In this document: in pieces, positions 33,576 to 46,638 of the stretch
Layout: each line of letters starts with the position of its first letter
Numbering within the stretch: position 1 is the first letter of the stretch
Assembly (NCBI RefSeq): GCF_018873765.1
Contig: NC_057923.1
Span: forward strand, 7,204,413-7,268,412
Direction of reading: 5' to 3'
Length of the DNA stretch: 64,000 nucleotides
Source of the DNA: Telopea speciosissima
Taxonomy: Eukaryota > Streptophyta > Magnoliopsida > Proteales > Proteaceae
The notes under the pieces: model-generated
Seen by the model: the letters and a program-made list of their open reading frames with translations, nothing else
The model's database searches: none
What the model was told of the DNA's origin: nothing
Made by a program: the position numbers and the translations under genes

Positions 33576-36500
33576 ATTGTTTAATCACTGGAACTTGAGA
33601 TATGGACCTTGTACTTCAACATTTTCCCCTTTTTTGTGATGATAGCAACATCATGATGGTGAAAGCTTATTTAAGCTCACTCTCAATAAATGCACTATCA
33701 AATTATATTTATAATAAGCACAAGAGATCTCTACTTGGTCGGATGGTCTCTACACAAGCATCTAGGCTAATGGGTGAGCATGCCTGGATATCTACCAAGA
33801 GAGCAGAGACATCATCTTACGATACCTTGCAAGAGGGCGTAGGAAACACCACCAAATAAAGATCTTTTTCCCTTATAACAAATCTTAAAGACTACAAGCT
33901 TGAGCAAATATTTCCATTTTGAGCATTATTTAACATTAACAGTACCATCATCATACTAAAATTTTCCCCCTTAGCCATCGATAAAAAAATAATTTAGGGA
34001 AGGTTTTTCCACTTAAAATAATATTAAATATTGTACCAATTGTTATTATATAAAATAATGATAACAATTATGAGTTATATAAAACTCCCCGCCCTTTTAT
34101 ATGATGAAAATATGAAATGCTTTATTGAAGTGAGAAAAAGATTAAAAAAATAATAATAATACTAGTATACCACATGGTTATCTTCACTCAACTATCTCAA
34201 TATTGGGATTGAATCGGCATCGAAAGTGTGAATAATCACGAGTTATTGGAACCGTTTATTAAATGATTTGATATTGACTTCTACCCTTTATACTTTGAAC
34301 CTTACCGATGTCAGACATCCTTACATGCATGTACATATTAGTATTCCTAATTACTATCATCATTCCTTACATGCATATACATATTAGTATTCTCAACTAT
34401 CATAATCCAAAAGACTGTTTCATTATCAAAACTTAAGGTATGAATCCTTTGGTTCAAATCCACTAGAGGAGGTGATGATGGTATGAGTAAAATTGAAAAT
34501 ATGAAGAAAAAAAAAATGTATTTCAAACAAAATATATCACCTCAGACTTAATTCCTCCAAACATTAAGAACGGTAATTTATTATTAGGAGGGAAAGAATG
34601 CCATATGGTAGAGCAATACACATAGCACATGCACTCAAACACAGGGGTTTGTGTAATGACCATCACACCCCTAAAAAAATAGAAATGATAAAAAATGCGA
34701 TGATTATTTCGTGCGCCACTATATCTGAGTGCAAGGAATTATTATTATTATTATTATTAAAGATTATACAACTAAGTGTCTATTCTTTCGATGCTAACTT
34801 CCAACTGCCAACATCCAATTCCAAACTTGTCCGCTACCTACGTATACACCATCGTATTAAATTTTCTTTCTTCTTCTTCCACTTAACTATTGCTGTTGTT
34901 ATGATGTCACGTGGCCAATTGTACCAATTCTATTAATTAGCTCACCCAACCTTTTTAGTGTCCCACTTGTAAGGAGCAATCGGAGCTGCGCCAGTTGTTC
35001 TAATGTCGTTCTTTTGCATTTCCAAGATACGGATTAAAGTTAATTAAGCAGCTGTTATTCTGTTAATATCAATATAAAGATAATCTAATCTAAATTAATT
35101 ACATGCTATGGTGGGGAGGTTTCAAGCACCTTCATTCAGCATTTTTATGTCACCCACTTGGCAATCTGATGAGGCGCATTGGGATCTGCCACGTACATGT
35201 AAAGAATGCATGCATATTGTGCAAACAATTATGGTCATGCATGTGCCGTCGGCAAGTGGCCTTTTCTCCTCAATTCCCAAAACGAACCACCTCAATCTTA
35301 ATTCCTTCTTACAGCCTTACCCTACCCGGCCTTTTCTCCTCAATCTTGAATATAAAAGGCTCTAGGTCCACCCTGGGTCAGTAGTACCCAATATCTCTTG
35401 CCCTAAGGGTGTCAACCAGTCGGGTTCAGGCGATTTCTACTAATTTAAGGTCTCATATTGGTTGGATTCCATCGATTTAAGGTCTTGTATTGTTTCTATC
35501 CATTTAGGTAATTGGGCCTCATAAGTCAGAGCATGAATATGTTTCTATTCGGTCATTTAGTTTTCAATCCACAATCGAGTTCAAGGTAAATGGGTTACTT
35601 AGGTTATAATCAGAATTTAAATGCGTTACTCAATTAATTGGTCTATAAATGATCTTAAACGGTCAATATTCGAGCTAAATAAACTTAAATGGGCTAATCA
35701 TGTTATAAATGATCGATCAATTCTAATCTGATGACTTTCGGGCCACTGCCTTGCATCGAAGCTGTTCGATTATTAATCGATTAATGCTTGAGCCTGACAT
35801 TTTTAGTAAATCTTCATTTAATTGTATTGATAATAGGATCGCAAACCAAGCTATCCTCCTTAAGCTATTGGCACACGTCTTGTGTTTCAACAATTCAACA
35901 ATCCTTGTTAAACTTAGAATTAATTAAAAGATGTTGTAATTTCTATTCTCTCTTTGCAGTTTTAGTAGTTTTATATTTAAGTTGTAGTAGTTAGGAAAAT
36001 AAAGTGTCAAAGAGAATAGATATTATACTCCACCGTCCAAAACTTTGTTCCCGCATCAGAAAGATTATTCAGATTCTCCGTCTGATTTGGTTAATCCAGT
36101 TAATGTGCTTCGCATCAACTAATAGACTGGCCCACATATATTATGATGATATTAAATGGTTCAACAAAGGTTGAAGGTGGGTGGGTAGGTGGTGAGTAGT
36201 GAGTGGTGTGACTCTTGGATCTTGAGACCCCCACCGGCCAAATCGTATGGGTATTTCTAGTTGGGCTTGGGTCGTTATTCTCAACCCGAATAGGTTTTGA
36301 GTTCCAAAATTCGGGTGATGGACTGACCCGAATATTAATCAAAATGTTAATTCTGGACCTCAATCAAAGATTGAATTAATATGGATAAAGGGCTGGGCAT
36401 CATTTGGGCCTGGATAATAAACCAAGCTCTAGCCCAACTATACCCGGTATTCTTATTTCTTTGTGACGGAGTTGTGGCAATTCAGTGAGGCCGGGTGGTC

Positions 36501-38483
36501 AATGGCATACACTAAACTTTTTCTTTACAATTTTCATATGGCATCTTAGATTGTTGGCAAATTTTGTTGTCACCCAAGGTGAAGAGACGATATCTTCATT
36601 CTCGGTGATTTGATCCTATGATTGGATTCTTAGAACAGTGAGCCTCAATGGAATCAGAGAGTCAGATCCCATGATTGAAGAGATTCTCTCTTCACCATGA
36701 ATGAAGGAAAACTCGGTCATATATTTGCATGGATGGATAGTTTTTTTTTGGGTTGGGGGGGGGGGGTGTGGAATTGAATATTGATTCTTATTTATATAAC
36801 GGGCCCATTCCTCTTGACGTGCTGAGCTGTGCCTACTTTCTCTTACTACCTTTTTTTTAATTCTGTTTACCCTATTTTGGTCTGTTTGGATCCATGTACT
36901 CGATCTCATTAAATTGGGATAAGGTTGAGTTTGTTAGTTATTGTTGTTGTTGTTGTATTTAAATAATGGGCCCATTGGGGTCAATAGCAAGTACATACAG
37001 TTTGGGCCAAATCAAACTGAAAAAGTATCTAAAAGGGTGAAAGTTTGATATTTCTACAGAAGTAAGGATTCATGACATATATGTTTGGAACAGATTCCAT
37101 TTTGAGAGATTTGAAAAAGCACTATCTCATTCAAAAGTTCTATTTATCTACCGTTTCTCAACGCATTTCTTTTAGACAAAGAAGCGTATAAGGGAGGCCC
37201 ATTTTGGACTTGGGTGATTAATTGCCCATTAAGCAAGTCTATGCTGAGAGCATAGTGGACAAACATATTCACGTCATCATCTATCATGTTTTGAATTTTA
37301 AAGCAGTATCATTTATTTTTGGGTTTTTTTCTTTCAAATTGCCCATATATACAAATGCACCCCTGAACGATTATTAATTCTAAATGCATCCCTATTTTCC
37401 AAATATTATAACAATTTAGTTCAGTCCCTTAGTCTGATTTTCTGAGACGTTAGACGTTAGTTTTAGGGAATCTAATGACCAAAATTGAAGCGTATAGTGA
37501 CCAAATTGTCCTCATTTTCCCCAAATCGTTTAAGATTTGAAACTGAAAATCGAACCCTAACGATTCCAGAGATAATAAAGTGATTCCTTTATGTATATCT
37601 GAAAACTTCTCATTTTTTAAGATGTATTTGATCCGATTAAGATCCTCAGCAAGACACACAAAAAAGCCCCTTTATTTATTTGTTATTATAATACTTTAAA
37701 AATTATTTGAAAAAGTCAATTATATTGAAAACTGCTCAAGAAACTGAAAAGAACTCCGTCCATGGGTCCTACAATTGAAATGAGTCATCCAAAATCCAAA
37801 TTTGATATGCGACCCATATCATTGAAATTACCCATCTATCCCATGTCTGGAATCTCCAATACAACTATGGCCCATAGAGTTCTAAAGTCCATACTCGCAT
37901 GGGACAGGCAGGATCAAGCTCAGCCACTTTAAGTCCTAAACTTCAAATAAAAGCCCAATTACAGTAGGCCCTTAACAGCTAAGCCTGTATCACATGGGCT
38001 TTGATTAAAGCTCATACTCACAATCAAATTGCTTTTCTCAAATCAAAACCCAACCCCCCACCCCCCCAAGGTACACAGCAGATATGCATGCCTATGCAGC
38101 ATGCGAGGATAGTTCTCTCTTTGAAAGGTTGATAATCTTTAATTTCTTTTGGGCAAAGGTTCCATGCACGGTCGTCCACCATGCATGGTCCTGTCAGCCT
38201 TCTCACCATAGGGGTCAAAATGACCAAAACCCCCTCTTATTTGACGCATCGTAGCTCGTTTATGCCTTATGCCCGAGATCGGATCATGTCCTTGTACAAG
38301 TACCGTCTAATGCCCTTCAGTGGATTCCATGTGACTGGCCCTCGTACCTATCCACCGTGTGAGTGTTACCTGAAAACCACAACACGAAATACAATATATG
38401 GGTATGAAACACAATATATGGATTTAAGATAGCAAAAGTTAACCCAGAACTAAGAACGAATACAACTTATCAATTTCAGATTC
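33576..38483. other. AT-rich intergenic, no gene seen
   Basis: Chance frames only. An (ATT)n array lies at about 34738-34757 and a G-run at about 36757-36767. A short dispersed repeat occurs at 36658-36719 (see the separate entry). No splice-supported exons were recognised. Confidence 0.4.
36658..36719. repeat. dispersed ~60-bp repeat, one of three copies
   Basis: The copies at 36658-36719, 53927-53987 and 62571-62632 share AGATT(C)-(C/T)TCTT-ACCATG and a preceding TCAGATC. It may be the conserved end of a larger element; boundaries are not clear. Confidence 0.55.
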
Positions 38484-38725
38484 AAAATACCAAGTAAGTG
38501 CAGAACTCAAGGGATTGGGCTCCTCTCCCGCATGGCTGGGGAGGAGGGAGGCCTCGATCCACATGCTGGAAAATACCAAGTAAGTGCAGAACTCAAGGGA
38601 TTGGGCTCCTCTCCCGCATGGCTGGGGAGGAGGGTGGCCTCGATCCACATGCCAGCATGTGGGGATGTGTGCTGGTGTGTGCATCAGAGCTCCCCAGCCA
38701 TACGATGTGCGCTGGAGAGGAGCCG
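38484..38725. repeat. foldback element with a tandemly duplicated arm (86-bp period)
   Basis: The unit AAAATACCAAGTAAGTGCAG... starts at 38484 and again at 38570 with almost no differences. Each unit contains GGGCTCCTCTCCCGCATGGC. The region at about 38689-38725 carries the inverted partner (CTCCCCAGCCAT, GGAGAGGAGCC), so two left arms face one right arm. Confidence 0.8.
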
Positions 38726-38820
38726 GATCTGAACTCAAGAGCCCTAAAACAAGGGCAAAAAATTGAAAACAACAGAGAAAATCATAAGCCCCAAGCAAAT
38801 TAAAAAAAGGGAAAAAGAAC

Positions 38821-38965
38821 TCTGTCTGGGAGTGTGGCCTATGCTAGCACTCACATGAGTCTATCTCTTTCTCCCCCATTTGAAAAGACACCTCTGCACC
38901 CTTGTTTTGGGGAGGAGAGATATAGACACATGGGAATGCTGGCATAGACCACAATCCTAGACAGA
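38821..38965. repeat. foldback MITE with ~25-bp inverted ends
   Basis: Starts TCTGTCTGGGAGTGTGGCC and ends with its imperfect inverse (GACCACAATCCTAGACAGA). Inner arms also pair (GCTAGCACTCACATGAGTCT with AGACACATGGGAATGCTGGC). A degraded relative lies near 23110-23290. Confidence 0.78.
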
Positions 38966-39159
38966 AAACTGCTTCCCTTAAAAAAAAAAAAAAACCAACC
39001 ACCCAAGAACATCAAATACCCAAATTTCGCACCAAAATCATTTGATTGATGAATCAACTTTTTATTAAACCTCAGAACAGAACTTTAAAAGCCAACATAC
39101 ATAGAGCAGGTGAGAAATCATCTTTACCAATCTAAATCGATCATCAATAGATTGGAAAT

Positions 39160-40350
39160 GCGAGAGAGGTACTACACCCGACATACCTCCTATCTCTTTA
39201 TTATGTGTCAAGAGGTACTATCGCACCACTTTCTTCGTGAATCCATTAACACCCTCCTCCCTAAACAGGTCAATAGAAATGGTTCTAGAGTCTCACATTT
39301 GTTTTTCCCAAACGATTGCTTAATTTTCTGTGGGACATATACCTCTTATGTAAGAACACGATGACCATTCTAAACCTATATTGCCTTGTGTTAGAAAATC
39401 ATGCATCATCTTTAGCCTTGACATCTATGAGAATTGTAAGGTTGAGATTGCCGGGTTGTATGGGTTTAGGGTTGTTACCGATCTGGGAAAATATTTAGGG
39501 CTCCCTACGGCTTTGGCAAATAAAAAAAATGACAGTTTTCTAAGCCATTATTGAACAAGTCTAGACCTAATTAGCCGGTTGGAAAAAAAAAATCTTCTAT
39601 CAACAGTTGGGAAAGAAGTTCTTATAAAATCTGTATTGTCCTCTATCATAAGCTGTATTTGGTATACATTCTTGAAATGTATTTTAGGTCAAATTTGCAT
39701 TATCGGATAAACTCCGTATTGAGTTCTGGTGGAAAAACAATTCTGGTAAAGGTGTTTTTAGAAATATGAGTGTTTTAATTAAGCTTTGTTAGCTCGACAA
39801 TGTTAGAGGTTACTACATAATAGCGGTTCTCTATGAGCCCGTTTCTACAAACAGAGTAACTTTCTCCATTCTAGTTTTCTAGATGCTACTGCTCGGCCCA
39901 ATGGTTCTTGGGCTTGGCAGAGCTGGCTTAAAGGGAGGTCGCTCCTTATGGTTGGCGGTAGGGCTGTAAACGGATTGGATTTGGCTCGGATAGTGCTATA
40001 TCCGCATCCGCATCCGATTAGCTATCTGACGGATTCGGATAGTGCTAAACGGATACGGACACGGATACGGATCGAATATTTTATCCGTTTACATGTAAAT
40101 ATATATAGCTTTTCGGATAGCTATAGCCTATCCGTATCCGCATCCGTTTAGCTTTCGGACGGATTCGAATAGTGCTAAACGGATACGAACACGGAAACGA
40201 AAACGGATTTCGGCTATTCATTTACACCCCTAGTTGGCGGGCCTTAGAAAGAAAGTTGGGAATGGGCATCGGTTTGTCTGATGCCCATTCGGTTGTAGCT
40301 CTCTAAATCAGTTGGTAGCATCGCTTGACTGGGGCTACCCGGATTCTGAT
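39160..40350 (+). mobile_element. L1-type LINE reverse transcriptase remnant
   Basis: The plus strand encodes pieces of plant LINE RT: SYLFIMCQEVLSHHFL, then SRVSHLFFPNDCLIFCG (the catalytic FADD motif reads FPND), then the downstream region with GKEVLIKSVLSS, SSFLDATARPNGSWAWQSW and KKVGNGH. Stops and frameshifts break it throughout. The D-to-N change at the catalytic pair agrees with decay. A MITE (39959-40232) inserted into it later. Confidence 0.8.
39959..40232. mobile_element. hAT-type MITE, 274 bp, inside the LINE remnant
   Basis: Starts TAGGGCTGTAAACGG and ends TCATTTACACCCCTA. Perfect 8-bp duplications GTTGGCGG lie at 39951-39958 and 40233-40240. The interior repeats CGGATA/TATCCG motifs. 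It has no coding capacity. Confidence 0.9.
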
Positions 40351-43300
40351 TGATGACATTTTATTGTTATCTCGGCAATTTAATTTTGTATTTCTTCATT
40401 TTCTTTCTCATAGGTTCAATTATGAAGCTTCCCCCTTCCTTTTTAATCTTTTTGTAGCTCCTCTCCCTTGTTGAAATTCTAATCAGGCTCTTATTAATAA
40501 ATCATGGTACTTTCTACTTCTCCCCCCCCCCCTCCCCCCTCTCAAAAAACAAGAGATAGATAGATAGACATATGGGCTTGTCATTCAGGGAGGTAGGGTG
40601 GTCATTTCACCCATCCCATGTGTCTGGGCATAACCTGCACCCCGACACAAAAAACGTTCTCCCAACAAGGGATATAAGTGTCTTTGCATATAGAAAGCAG
40701 AAAGATAGACAGTCCCGGATAAAATTCTTTTTCCCTTTTTTATTTTATAGATCTGAAAAATTGTTAGAAAAACAAAAAAATGGAAAAAGTGAAATATGTG
40801 GCACTGGTTAGTTCATAGGCTGTGGGTAGTCGCTCGGTCGGTATATGTACCTGAATGCTGGGCCCCCATAAAAACTGGTCGAATTGGGGTTTGGCTCGAA
40901 ATCCGCCAATCCGCCAAACCCATGCTTCGTATTGTCCCACGTCAACTGTTCGTTGAAAGTTGCCAATGAGATAATAGAAGCATTGGACTTCGTTTTCCTT
41001 GCTTATCGTTAATCATCATTCATCAATTGATTCATTAATTCATTAATTCATTAATTCATGCATGTTTGGGCTGCTAGCTCTTGGCCGTCTCAAACTTAAA
41101 TTTTAGCACTTGAGATTGCCTCCATCGCCCCAGACAAGTTGGTTCATTCCTAAAAGTCTCCACCCACTATGAAGCATTGAAGATAAAAAGTTGTACCTAA
41201 AGAACTAATGAACAGTCCCGATCATCCCCAACACTTGTCACTTAAACGAACCATCAATTTGTCCATCCACTGCAACTGATGTTAGAAAGACTGTGTTTAA
41301 TAACTTCTAAGAAAATGAGAGGTGGTTGACGCGACTAATAAGCCTGCAGAGGGACCAGAGAGAGAGAGAAGAGTGACGTCAAGCAGGCACATGGGAGATG
41401 ATCTATGTAAGCTAAGCTGTAACACACCAGAAGCTTGGGGACATGTGGAGGAGAAGATTCAGTGGGGGATTACTTTATTTTTGATCGATGAGAAGAGCAA
41501 CAAAGCAAGAACATGGATCCACCCAATTCCAATGGGGATGCGAATGCCCTTAAATTTCCAACTAATAAAGGCATGTGGGGGGTCTTTGTTTTGGCCTGAC
41601 TGAAGACTACTAAACTACTAAAGTAGTATACCCTTGGGAGTTGGGACCCCCATACCATTCCCCACCTCCCACACCCTTTTGGAGGGTTTGTGTGTCCCAC
41701 ATCTTCCTAATACATATAACACCTCCACACTTGAAATTTTAGTACTAGTGAACGCAATCAACTCTAATGATTTCTCCATAATTAAAGTCTTATGAATACC
41801 TCACCAATCCAATTGTTCCTTCTTCTTATCAAAAAAAAAAAAAAACAAAAAACCCAATTGTTCCTTCTACCCTCCCAGCCCCTCAATCATCCCAAAGAGC
41901 AAAGCCAAAATTCCCCCTCTCCTTGAGTGCTCTGTTTTGACTAGCTTAATTCTGCTCAACCAATCAATAAAATATTACTACAAATTAACCATGAGAAAGA
42001 AATGGAATCACAAGTAGCTATGGTAAAGTCAGATGTTTATACATTGTGGACTACTTGTTAGTTGGTCTGGTCCATTGGTTGGATATAATCCTTTTCCAAA
42101 ATCTGTTTATTTTTTTTCTGTACTGGTTTGTCTTTTTCATATTATAGTAAGTTTCTCTTTCTCCTCCTTGGGATAAATGTAGAGGAAGTAGAAGATTGTC
42201 TGATATGGGCTTTTCTGTATGGATCATTAGAATCCATGTTAACCAATGCAAATCATTATTCATAATTTATATCTATTGGCAGAGAAGAGAGAGATCTTCT
42301 TAACAGTTCATACATCTAAAGCCATCCAACCCCAAAAGAGACTGCTATAGGGTACCACATGGTTTGCCCAGAGTTGAAATACATAAAATTATTCAATCAT
42401 ATACTCCTAATCATATATTATATGTACTCTCCTTCTGGGATAATCTCATCTGATGTCTTTTAGTATTATATGGTCATCTTGTTGTGAGATTCTATCAATT
42501 TATTAGCCATTAAAGGAATTTATTAAATCAATCTGCTTGTCCCTCTGTGCATATGTGTCTCTGATGAACACTTTTTTTTGTAAGGGTTGCTTGTCAATAA
42601 AAAGTAAGGAAACTTTATCTTGTTAGAGAGGAGGATTTGACAGTTTTTGTCCTCAAGCACATAGGTAAGAAAGAGCACATAAATTGATTAGGGGTATTGT
42701 TTTATGCACTTGCAGCATAAAGAAATGTAACAGATGTATATTGCTGGGTCTAATAAAAATTTAAGGAAAGTATAATAGGAAAGTAATGGGACTAGAAAAT
42801 AAGAAACAAAACCAACCAAAATGGTTCAGGTGACAAATTTAATGGTTTTAAAACAGAAATTAAGGAATTTCTTTCCTTAATGAATTCTGTAGTAATGGGT
42901 TTCTTGGGAACTGTTGAAATTGAATAGTGGGAAGCTCTGAAAAAACTGTGAAAGAAGAGAGAGATGACATTGGCCATTTGGAGGGTAGGGGAAAGGGATA
43001 CAAGGGGAAAGAGCTCTCCTAATGCATGATACCTGTAGGTGGGTTAGGTAGCAACCCCTGCACCCCAATTGGACCCATCCCTAGATTCCTGCTCTCTCTC
43101 TCTCTCTCTCTCAAAACTATAGATGGAGCCACTACCTTGAAAGAAAATCATAGAATATAGAACCATTTAATACTTTTCTAAGAAAAGAAGCTCTAATTCA
43201 ATCTCTCAAGTAGTAAATAAAGAACCCACTCTATCTCAGACCTCTTAATTTATAGTTTTGCAATCCATTTATTTTTTCAGAGTCACCCCCCAAAGTATGG

Positions 43301-43970
43301 ATGCATGAGATATTATCCCCATTTCCCTTCTTACATTACATGAAAATATCTTACTACTCTCAAACTAGGAATTTGAAGACAACTCACCTTCCCATGTCTT
43401 ATTTATAAAATTAAATATCTGTCCATTATATAAATCATCATCATATTCTACTCATTAAATAATTTATATCATTTGTCAACTATTAAAGTTTAAAAAAGAA
43501 TAATCATACTTCCCTAAAACAGAAGAATCAACTCTATCTCCTATATATATATTTTAAAAAAAAAAGGGTTTTCTTTCCGTCACTATGTCTAGTGAAGTTT
43601 AAGGTTTCATTATTTGTCGCATGGCAGTACATGTGTTAGTCCATGTGATTAAGGATTAGACAACCATTTCATTGGTACAATTTCAAATTAAAATGAATAG
43701 AAGAAATAGCTAAAATTATAAAATATGTTATTTTGTATTTTATATTCATTTCCATTTGATGACATTTTGATAATTTTACTAGAACTTTGAATCAGAGTTT
43801 AAGTTATTTATTTTAAACTGAAATTTGATCATTTAGAAGTATGCGAGGTCCTCTATCACATGGACTAACTCATGTACGTCAAATGATAAATAATGAATTA
43901 TTATACCTCACTAGGCATAGTGACACCAAAAAATTAAAAAACCCCTTAGTTGAAGAGCTTACAAAGTTAC
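40351..43970. other. intergenic, no gene seen
   Basis: AT-rich with poly-C and (GATA)n bits near 40530-40570. A decayed half copy of the GCGCAATGACC foldback family seems to lie at about 40568-40670 (GGTAGGGTGGTCATTTC, CATGTGTCTGGGC). The right part should include the promoter of the HD-Zip gene; I could not identify a TATA box with confidence. Confidence 0.4.
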
Positions 43971-44270
43971 AATGCTTGTAACCTTTTTTTTTTTTTTTTT
44001 TTTTTTTTTTGCCTTTTATTGGGTGAAGAAGCTTGTAACGTATACAGTATCCACCGCACTATTTTCTCTGTCTTTTTTTTTATTTCCAGCCTTTTTGTAT
44101 TTTGGGTCTAAGGCTTCACTATTTTCTACGTCTCTTTCTTTATTTTCAGTTTTTGTGATATATAATAGTTTACATCTCCCTCTTTCCCTCTCTCACTCCA
44201 GTTCTCTCAACCTCTCAGCCATTTCATTCGTCTCTCCCGTCTTCCTCTTTCTCCTTATCTCCCATCTGCA

Positions 44271-44321
44271 ATGAAAATCAGATCATCTTCTCAGATTTTT
44301 AGATTAATAAGAGTGGCTTGA
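44271..44321 (+). promoter_or_regulatory. upstream ORF in the HD-Zip 5' leader
   Basis: ATG AAA ATC AGA ... GTG GCT TGA encodes 16 residues and stops three bases before the main ATG, in the same frame. Such a close uORF could lower translation of the main ORF. Whether the transcript includes it is not shown by the sequence. Confidence 0.35.
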
Positions 44322-44324
44322 GCT

Positions 44325-45598
44325 ATGAGCTGCAATGGGATGGCCTTCTTCCCTGCCAATTTCATGTTACAAACTCAACATGAAGAGGAACACCACCCTC
44401 CTACCACTCTCAACTCATTCCTTCCCTCATGCACACCTCAAGACTTTCATGGTCTCTCTCTCTGTGGGTATCATTTAAATTACTTCATTTGAAGGCTCAA
44501 TCTCTTAATGGGTTTCAATTGTTTGTGGTTGTGCAGGTGTTGCTTCCCTTTTAGGTAAGAGATCCATGTCCTTTTCGGGTATTGATGTGTGTGAAGAAGC
44601 AAATGGGGAAGAGGACTTATCTGATGATGGATCACAGTTGGGAGAGAAGAAAAAGAGGCTTAACATGGAACAGGTAAAGACACTTGAGAAAAACTTTGAA
44701 TTGGGAAACAAGCTTGATCCTGAGAGGAAAATGCAGCTCGCTAGGGCTCTTGGTCTGCAACCAAGACAGATTGCCATATGGTTTCAGAACAGGAGGGCTA
44801 GGTGGAAGACTAAGCAATTGGAGAAAGACTATGATCTCCTCAAAAGACAGTTTGAAGCAATTAAAGCTGATAATGAAGCCCTTCAAGCCCAGAACAAGAA
44901 ACTTCAAACCGAGGTACACCTTGAATTTTTCTCTTTGAAATGCTTGAGAAGATCTAAATACTTTGATGGGTTGTTGGTTTTATTTTGTATTTTGTTTATA
45001 TGTTTTTGTGAAATTTATAACCTTAACTCTGATACCATTTGTTAAGAAATCGGATAACACTCATACCTAAAATCTAAGTCGAGGATACCCAAGTACCTAT
45101 ATCCGGTGTGAGATTATTACTTTAATCTTTCGCGTAGAACCCCAACTCATAGCTATCAGTTGATTTGAATGAAGTTGAGTTGGGTTTTTTTCAGTATTCA
45201 TTGGTACCTCAGTTTTGATTACTTAATCCATTGCTGGTTGGGTGCAGATATTGGCTCTGAAAAATAGGGAACCAACTGAATCGATCAATCTCAATAAAGA
45301 AACTGAGGGTTCTTGCAGTATCAGGAGCGAGAACAGCTCTGATATCAACTTAGAAATGTCAAGAACACCAGCAATCGACAGTCCTCTATCTTCTCACCAA
45401 ACTAGTAGAATCCTATTCCCATCATCTATCAGGCCAGCGACTGTAGCCCAACTCCTCCAAAACTCATCATCAAGGTCAGAACTCCATTCCCAGAAGATGG
45501 ATCAAAATGTTCAAGACGAGAGCTTGTCCAACATGTTCTGTGGCATTGATGAACATCCCGGATTCTGGCCATGGCCAGAGCAACACCATTTCCATTGA
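44325..45598 (+). CDS. HD-Zip class I transcription factor, ATHB13-like
   Basis: A DNA-binding homeodomain-leucine zipper protein of the nucleus; this group acts in growth and stress responses. Exons 44325-44451, 44537-44913 and 45248-45598 join in frame (GT-AG introns of 85 and 334 bp) to give 284 residues, close to the family's usual 280-300. The N-terminus [14 protein letters not shown] is typical of the ATHB13/23/3/20 subgroup. The homeodomain covers about 79-138 with recognition helix [10 protein letters not shown] at 124-133. The zipper follows directly, with heptad positions 137, 144, 151, 158, 165 and 172, and the second intron splits it between Glu168 and Ile169. The conserved [15 protein letters not shown] block and aromatic C-terminus GFWPWPEQ are present. 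No frame damage was seen. Intron 2 carries a TRIM relic. Confidence 0.95.
45021..45160 (-). mobile_element. TRIM LTR plus primer-binding site relic in the HD-Zip intron
   Basis: On the minus strand: GGGGTTCTACGCG, ATCTCACACCGGATATAGG, then TTAACAAATGGTATCAGAG, the same order as the LTR and primer-binding site of the TRIM at 33243-33575. Only one LTR side is left. It makes up nearly half of intron 2 (334 bp) and does not touch the splice sites. Confidence 0.72.
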
Positions 45599-46602
45599 AT
45601 CCGACCAATTTGTCACAATCCACAGAAATCGAATTTACAGTTGCGGCAACCGCTTTGGCCCGTGAGATCCAAGTACTTGGAATTGAAAAGATATCGACTT
45701 AAATTTCGGATGGGCTGAAGATGAAGGTTACAGAGTATACCATCCAAATTAAATTGGGTTTAGTAGTTGTAGCATGGGCGCCATGAAATGATGAAGAAAG
45801 GATTTTTTTTTCTGCTACTCGTTCGGTACTGTTCATGAATTAATTAATTTATTTTAATATATATTTGAATTGGTTTGTTGTCTTGATCTGTTTTCTGGGT
45901 TTCTTTCAATTCCAATAAAAATGTCTAATGTCTGCAAGCGCTTTAAAGAAAATTCTTATGATGAGGTAATGCTGAGTTCATTAATTTAAAAAAACTCTGT
46001 TTCAGAGGTTAGTCGTTACTCGTTAGACCAAATATGCTCGACACCTCGAAGTTATTAATCAAAGGGAGAAAATCACAGAATTGGGATTTGAGAGTCTAAG
46101 CTCACGATTGTAGTCCTGAATTAGACATTGTTTGTTAAGAATCTTTTGGGAGGGAATTGGGTGTAAGAGCTCAATCGACGGCATTGAATGCGGATCCAAG
46201 GTGAGATTTTAAGCCGAGGGAAAGACTGTGTCGTGTCTGTGAAGGCTGGAAGAGAGAGAATCGAAGCACACATTTCGAGAGGTAAAGAAGACAAACAGAA
46301 AGAGGGAAGAGAAAACAAGGAGAGTTGGAAATGGTCGCTCTCGTGAAGGAGACGTTGGCACTATCATGCTGACGAGAGAAGGCAAATCCATTGCCCCTCT
46401 TTCTACATGTGATCCACTGTCTGTCACCCATTATCTGACATTCAAGTTTCCACCATCGTGGCTCTCTCTCTCTCTCTCTCTCAATGTCGTGCTCAGTGCT
46501 ACAGAGAGTACCCACTTCGATCTGATTTCAATACGTCATCTTCGGCACTACATAGTAACCAGAGACTTGATTTTTGCAGTGTTCGGTAACCCCAACTTAT
46601 AT

Positions 46603-46638
<36 letters not shown>

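Noticed and set aside
39655..39690. TGTATTTGGTATACATTCTTG similarity to the MITE at 53742
   Set aside because: Lies in frame within the LINE RT remnant and has no inverted partner; probably coincidence.
41322..41603. 93-codon plus-strand frame
   Set aside because: No homology I recognise, no splice context and a composition typical of intergenic DNA.
43972..44274. 100-codon Phe/Leu/Ser-rich frame upstream of the HD-Zip gene
   Set aside because: Product of a poly-T and pyrimidine-rich leader; no family signature.
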